Shown: positions 6,401-7,041 of the stretch, in pieces
Numbering within the stretch: the first letter of the stretch is position 1
Layout: every line of letters begins with the position of its first letter
From: Turicibacter sp.
GTDB taxonomy: Bacteria > Bacillota > Bacilli > MOL361 > Turicibacteraceae
Assembly: GCA_030531025.1 (NCBI GenBank)
Contig: JAUMTV010000144.1
Span: 1 to 7,041, forward strand
Direction: 5' to 3'
DNA: 7,041 nucleotides
The notes under the pieces: model-generated
What the model saw: the letters and a program-made list of their open reading frames with translations, nothing else
Database searches by the model: none
What the model was told of the DNA's origin: nothing
Position numbers and translations under genes: made by a program

Positions 6401-7041
6401 CACACTTCAAGCGTTAATCCTCTTAAAGGTCCAGTGACTTGGGTATTTGTCTCGGTTGGATAAACTCCCTCTAAAGCAGAAATTAAATTGTCAATCTTAA
6501 CAAGTCCTAATAAACTAAGACTTCCAGTTTCTGTGATATTAGCCGTTTTCATAAGTCCAGTATAACCGCCAGCAAATTCATTCCCACTAACTAAACGAAT
6601 TCGTTCAGCTAAAGATGGTTTATCGTCCGTGCTAGAGTTATACTCTTTAGAGCCTAAAATTCTTCCACCTAAGTTATAACCTACATAACCGCCGGCAAGA
6701 CCTTTCAATCTGCCCTCCTCACTCGTTCCAGTTGCTATCACATAACCACCACATGGCACAGCTGTTGTTTCACTGTTTTCGATCATTGGAATAAATGATT
6801 TAGCAAGACTCAGCACATCATTTGCCGAAACAAGTCCTCCTAATATCTCGATACCATCAATGACATCGGCTACACTTCCTGGTTCTATGCTTCCCGCATA
6901 ACCGCCTGCTGAAATCACACCTTTGATATACTCAAAATTATAGGAGTCACTATGGCTTAATTTAGAACCATATAATCCTCCAACATAACCGCCAGCAAGC
7001 CCCTGTATCGCCAAAACATTAAAGCCTCCGACTGCTCCATA
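3397..7041 (-). CDS. Giant LPGTG-anchored surface adhesin, C-terminal part (probable pilus tip/accessory protein)
   Basis: The frame is open to the right edge, so signal peptide and N-terminus are missing. A TTG at 7014 begins an open frame but is only an internal Leu. Residue numbers count from there (1205 residues; nine more precede them). Residues 8-881 carry 15 GG(F/Y)xG motifs, mostly paired 29-41 residues apart, with Leu-rich stretches and a conserved GyxV strand between pairs; this suggests a beta-solenoid-like stalk. Residues 882-1020 form a non-repeated cap containing YYADIIE, IGPFSGK, EYRIYR and LNAYISESKMVLM. A Pro/Thr linker (1025-1037) follows. Residues 1040-1154 are a Cna-B domain with Lys1048 (VSKVW), Glu1127 (SVSET) and Asn1151 (TIVNRY) placed for an internal isopeptide bond. 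The anchor is L-P-G-T-G at 1157-1161, then a membrane segment, EKKRR and an unusually long tail of 16 residues. Being first in the locus and much larger than the pilin fits a tip adhesin; the ligand cannot be read from sequence. Confidence 0.88.
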   Translation of the reverse strand, partial: YGAVGGFNVLAIQGLAGGYVGGLYGSKLSHSDSYNFEYIKGVISAGGYAGSIEPGSVADVIDGIEILGGLVSANDVLSLAKSFIPMIENSETTAVPCGGYVIATGTSEEGRLKGLAGGYVGYNLGGRILGSKEYNSSTDDKPSLAERIRLVSGNEFAGGYTGLMKTANITETGSLSLLGLVKIDNLISALEGVYPTETNTQVTGPLRGLTLEVWNSWIERVGKYGAYGDQMTAFTDQEELDQFINDYAYGYTVETLVEDDGTGVLDGGSAGGYVGRMEGGVISNALAQDVKAVNAFRSAGGFAGEIATGTVANLGSISLGNLNILDNLGLVQSFVPVIKGSQTIGYQSGMTITTTAISNNERVGNAGGFVGYMVGGQIQDLTDNDVTTMTQVNQLRAVKGRKYVGGFAGMIDSGSAIALDTQSNNGLLNQILGLIINSSDVSNLLSVLNVTRSVIESAKVNAWDDWGITIDGTYTDSTSNTQYAKAAGGFVGKVSGAMIGDSSSQSSIQINNLRTVIGGKNAGGFVGIADVDSIIELSEDSPTSILGLIGLGNTDLLNALRPSIYSATVNGSNDYGLVVMAKAYTENSNASDATYKDGNAGGFGGSLLNATVLNSHVYGLREVESSNYTGGFIGLTGKSGVLDIDNVSVLEELLGASAGVLDVFGSEIEECSVSGVSTGFSVNSTSGDDSIAGGFIGYGDLARINECDVNQLKKVSSDSITGGFIGKTSYAYLVDANVSSPILLEPVLLVVNQLLDILYVGDLENLGVIDVTIPGLGFDILSLKVLSEGDTLSVTLLGLKISVALVKSNEDGSSDVAQIHIGDSYIEVPCYPGDAHIKEEDKDQIKIGLIKANRTKVANSTVTGIASGYDVFVDSSRNELLDGYAGGFVGYNEEGLFENDQMYYADIIENIGEGGTSYIGPFSGKTSLDTQYESINNIQMIEGQNNEYRIYRHSSGYTDIVLSDNQVLTNIGELDDQSGWNVFTIRHIIDVASYDNFKGAKMRGNDLVDQELNAYISESKMVLMDGVIASDDEKPTTPTPPEAQDPCDEFVNLSVSKVWRDQNNVANKRPDKITITLKRSWTENGVQQEEIVSGYENYEITGSMNENTWEAVLEQLPAYKVGDDGDLYYYTYSVSETAVVDYQTDNIQRSEDGFAFTIVNRYTLPLPGTGGSGTTMFVGIGLTLLFGVTVMTWEKKRRQSLATKTNALSEELRE
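4372..7041 (-). repeat. Protein repeat array: GG(F/Y)xG two-motif super-repeats in the adhesin
   Basis: Motif starts (residue numbers as for the adhesin) are 8, 37, 108, 149, 262, 291, 358, 396, 479, 514, 592, 621, 684, 713 and 877; a degenerate VGGF lies at the window edge. They alternate between two types. Type A is followed by a G-rich, xxGGxI-like turn (YMVGGQI, RMEGGVI). Type B is followed by a GS/GT turn and a Leu-rich run (MIDSGSAIAL, EIATGTVANL). This gives seven A-B units of about 92-193 residues plus a closing A motif. The DNA copies have diverged well below exact repetition, so the array is old. The motif resembles GLUG-like repeats of large Gram-positive surface proteins. Confidence 0.85.

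Noticed and set aside
7012..7014. TTG as the start codon of the adhesin
   Set aside because: The frame stays open to the window edge and the upstream codons give YGAVGGFNV, a continuation of the repeat pattern; there is no ribosome binding site or signal peptide here.

Overview
The window comes from an AT-rich Gram-positive bacterium, most likely a gut-type member of the Bacillota. The evidence is strong purine-rich ribosome binding sites, Rho-independent terminators and two LPxTG cell-wall anchored proteins next to a pilus-type sortase. The sequence alone does not fix the genus. All real genes read on the minus strand, from right to left.

From about 7041 down to 887 lies a three-gene sortase-assembled pilus locus. 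It begins with the C-terminal ~1214 residues of a giant surface adhesin (3397-7041, N-terminus beyond the right edge). This protein is built from 15 GG(F/Y)xG motifs arranged in two-motif super-repeats, then a cap-like region, one Cna-B domain and an LPGTG anchor. Next is a 482-residue backbone pilin (1893-3341) with signal peptide, D2-type isopeptide domain, Cna-B/SpaA-type domain and LPETG anchor. Last is a class C sortase (887-1789) with lid and catalytic His/Cys/Arg. The expected working model is that the sortase polymerises the pilin and joins the adhesin as tip or accessory subunit. This is a known kind of system; the repeat architecture of the adhesin and the RNA hairpins between the genes are its less ordinary parts.

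Hairpins punctuate the transcript. One overlaps the adhesin stop codon (3392-3411). A strong terminator-like hairpin with a U-run lies between pilin and sortase (1808-1852) and leaves no room for a separate sortase promoter. A final terminator lies downstream of the sortase (771-810).

The 585-base gap 302-886 has no credible gene. It holds the terminator and a cluster of AT-rich palindromes: an inverted pair of 20-mers at 382-401/512-531, a long stem-loop at 530-573 and a perfect 24-bp palindrome at 636-659. At the left edge (1-301) is the N-terminal half of a short, JAB-domain-only RadC-like protein with a perfect Shine-Dalgarno. This type is often found on integrative elements and prophages, so the locus may lie in accessory DNA; that is inference.
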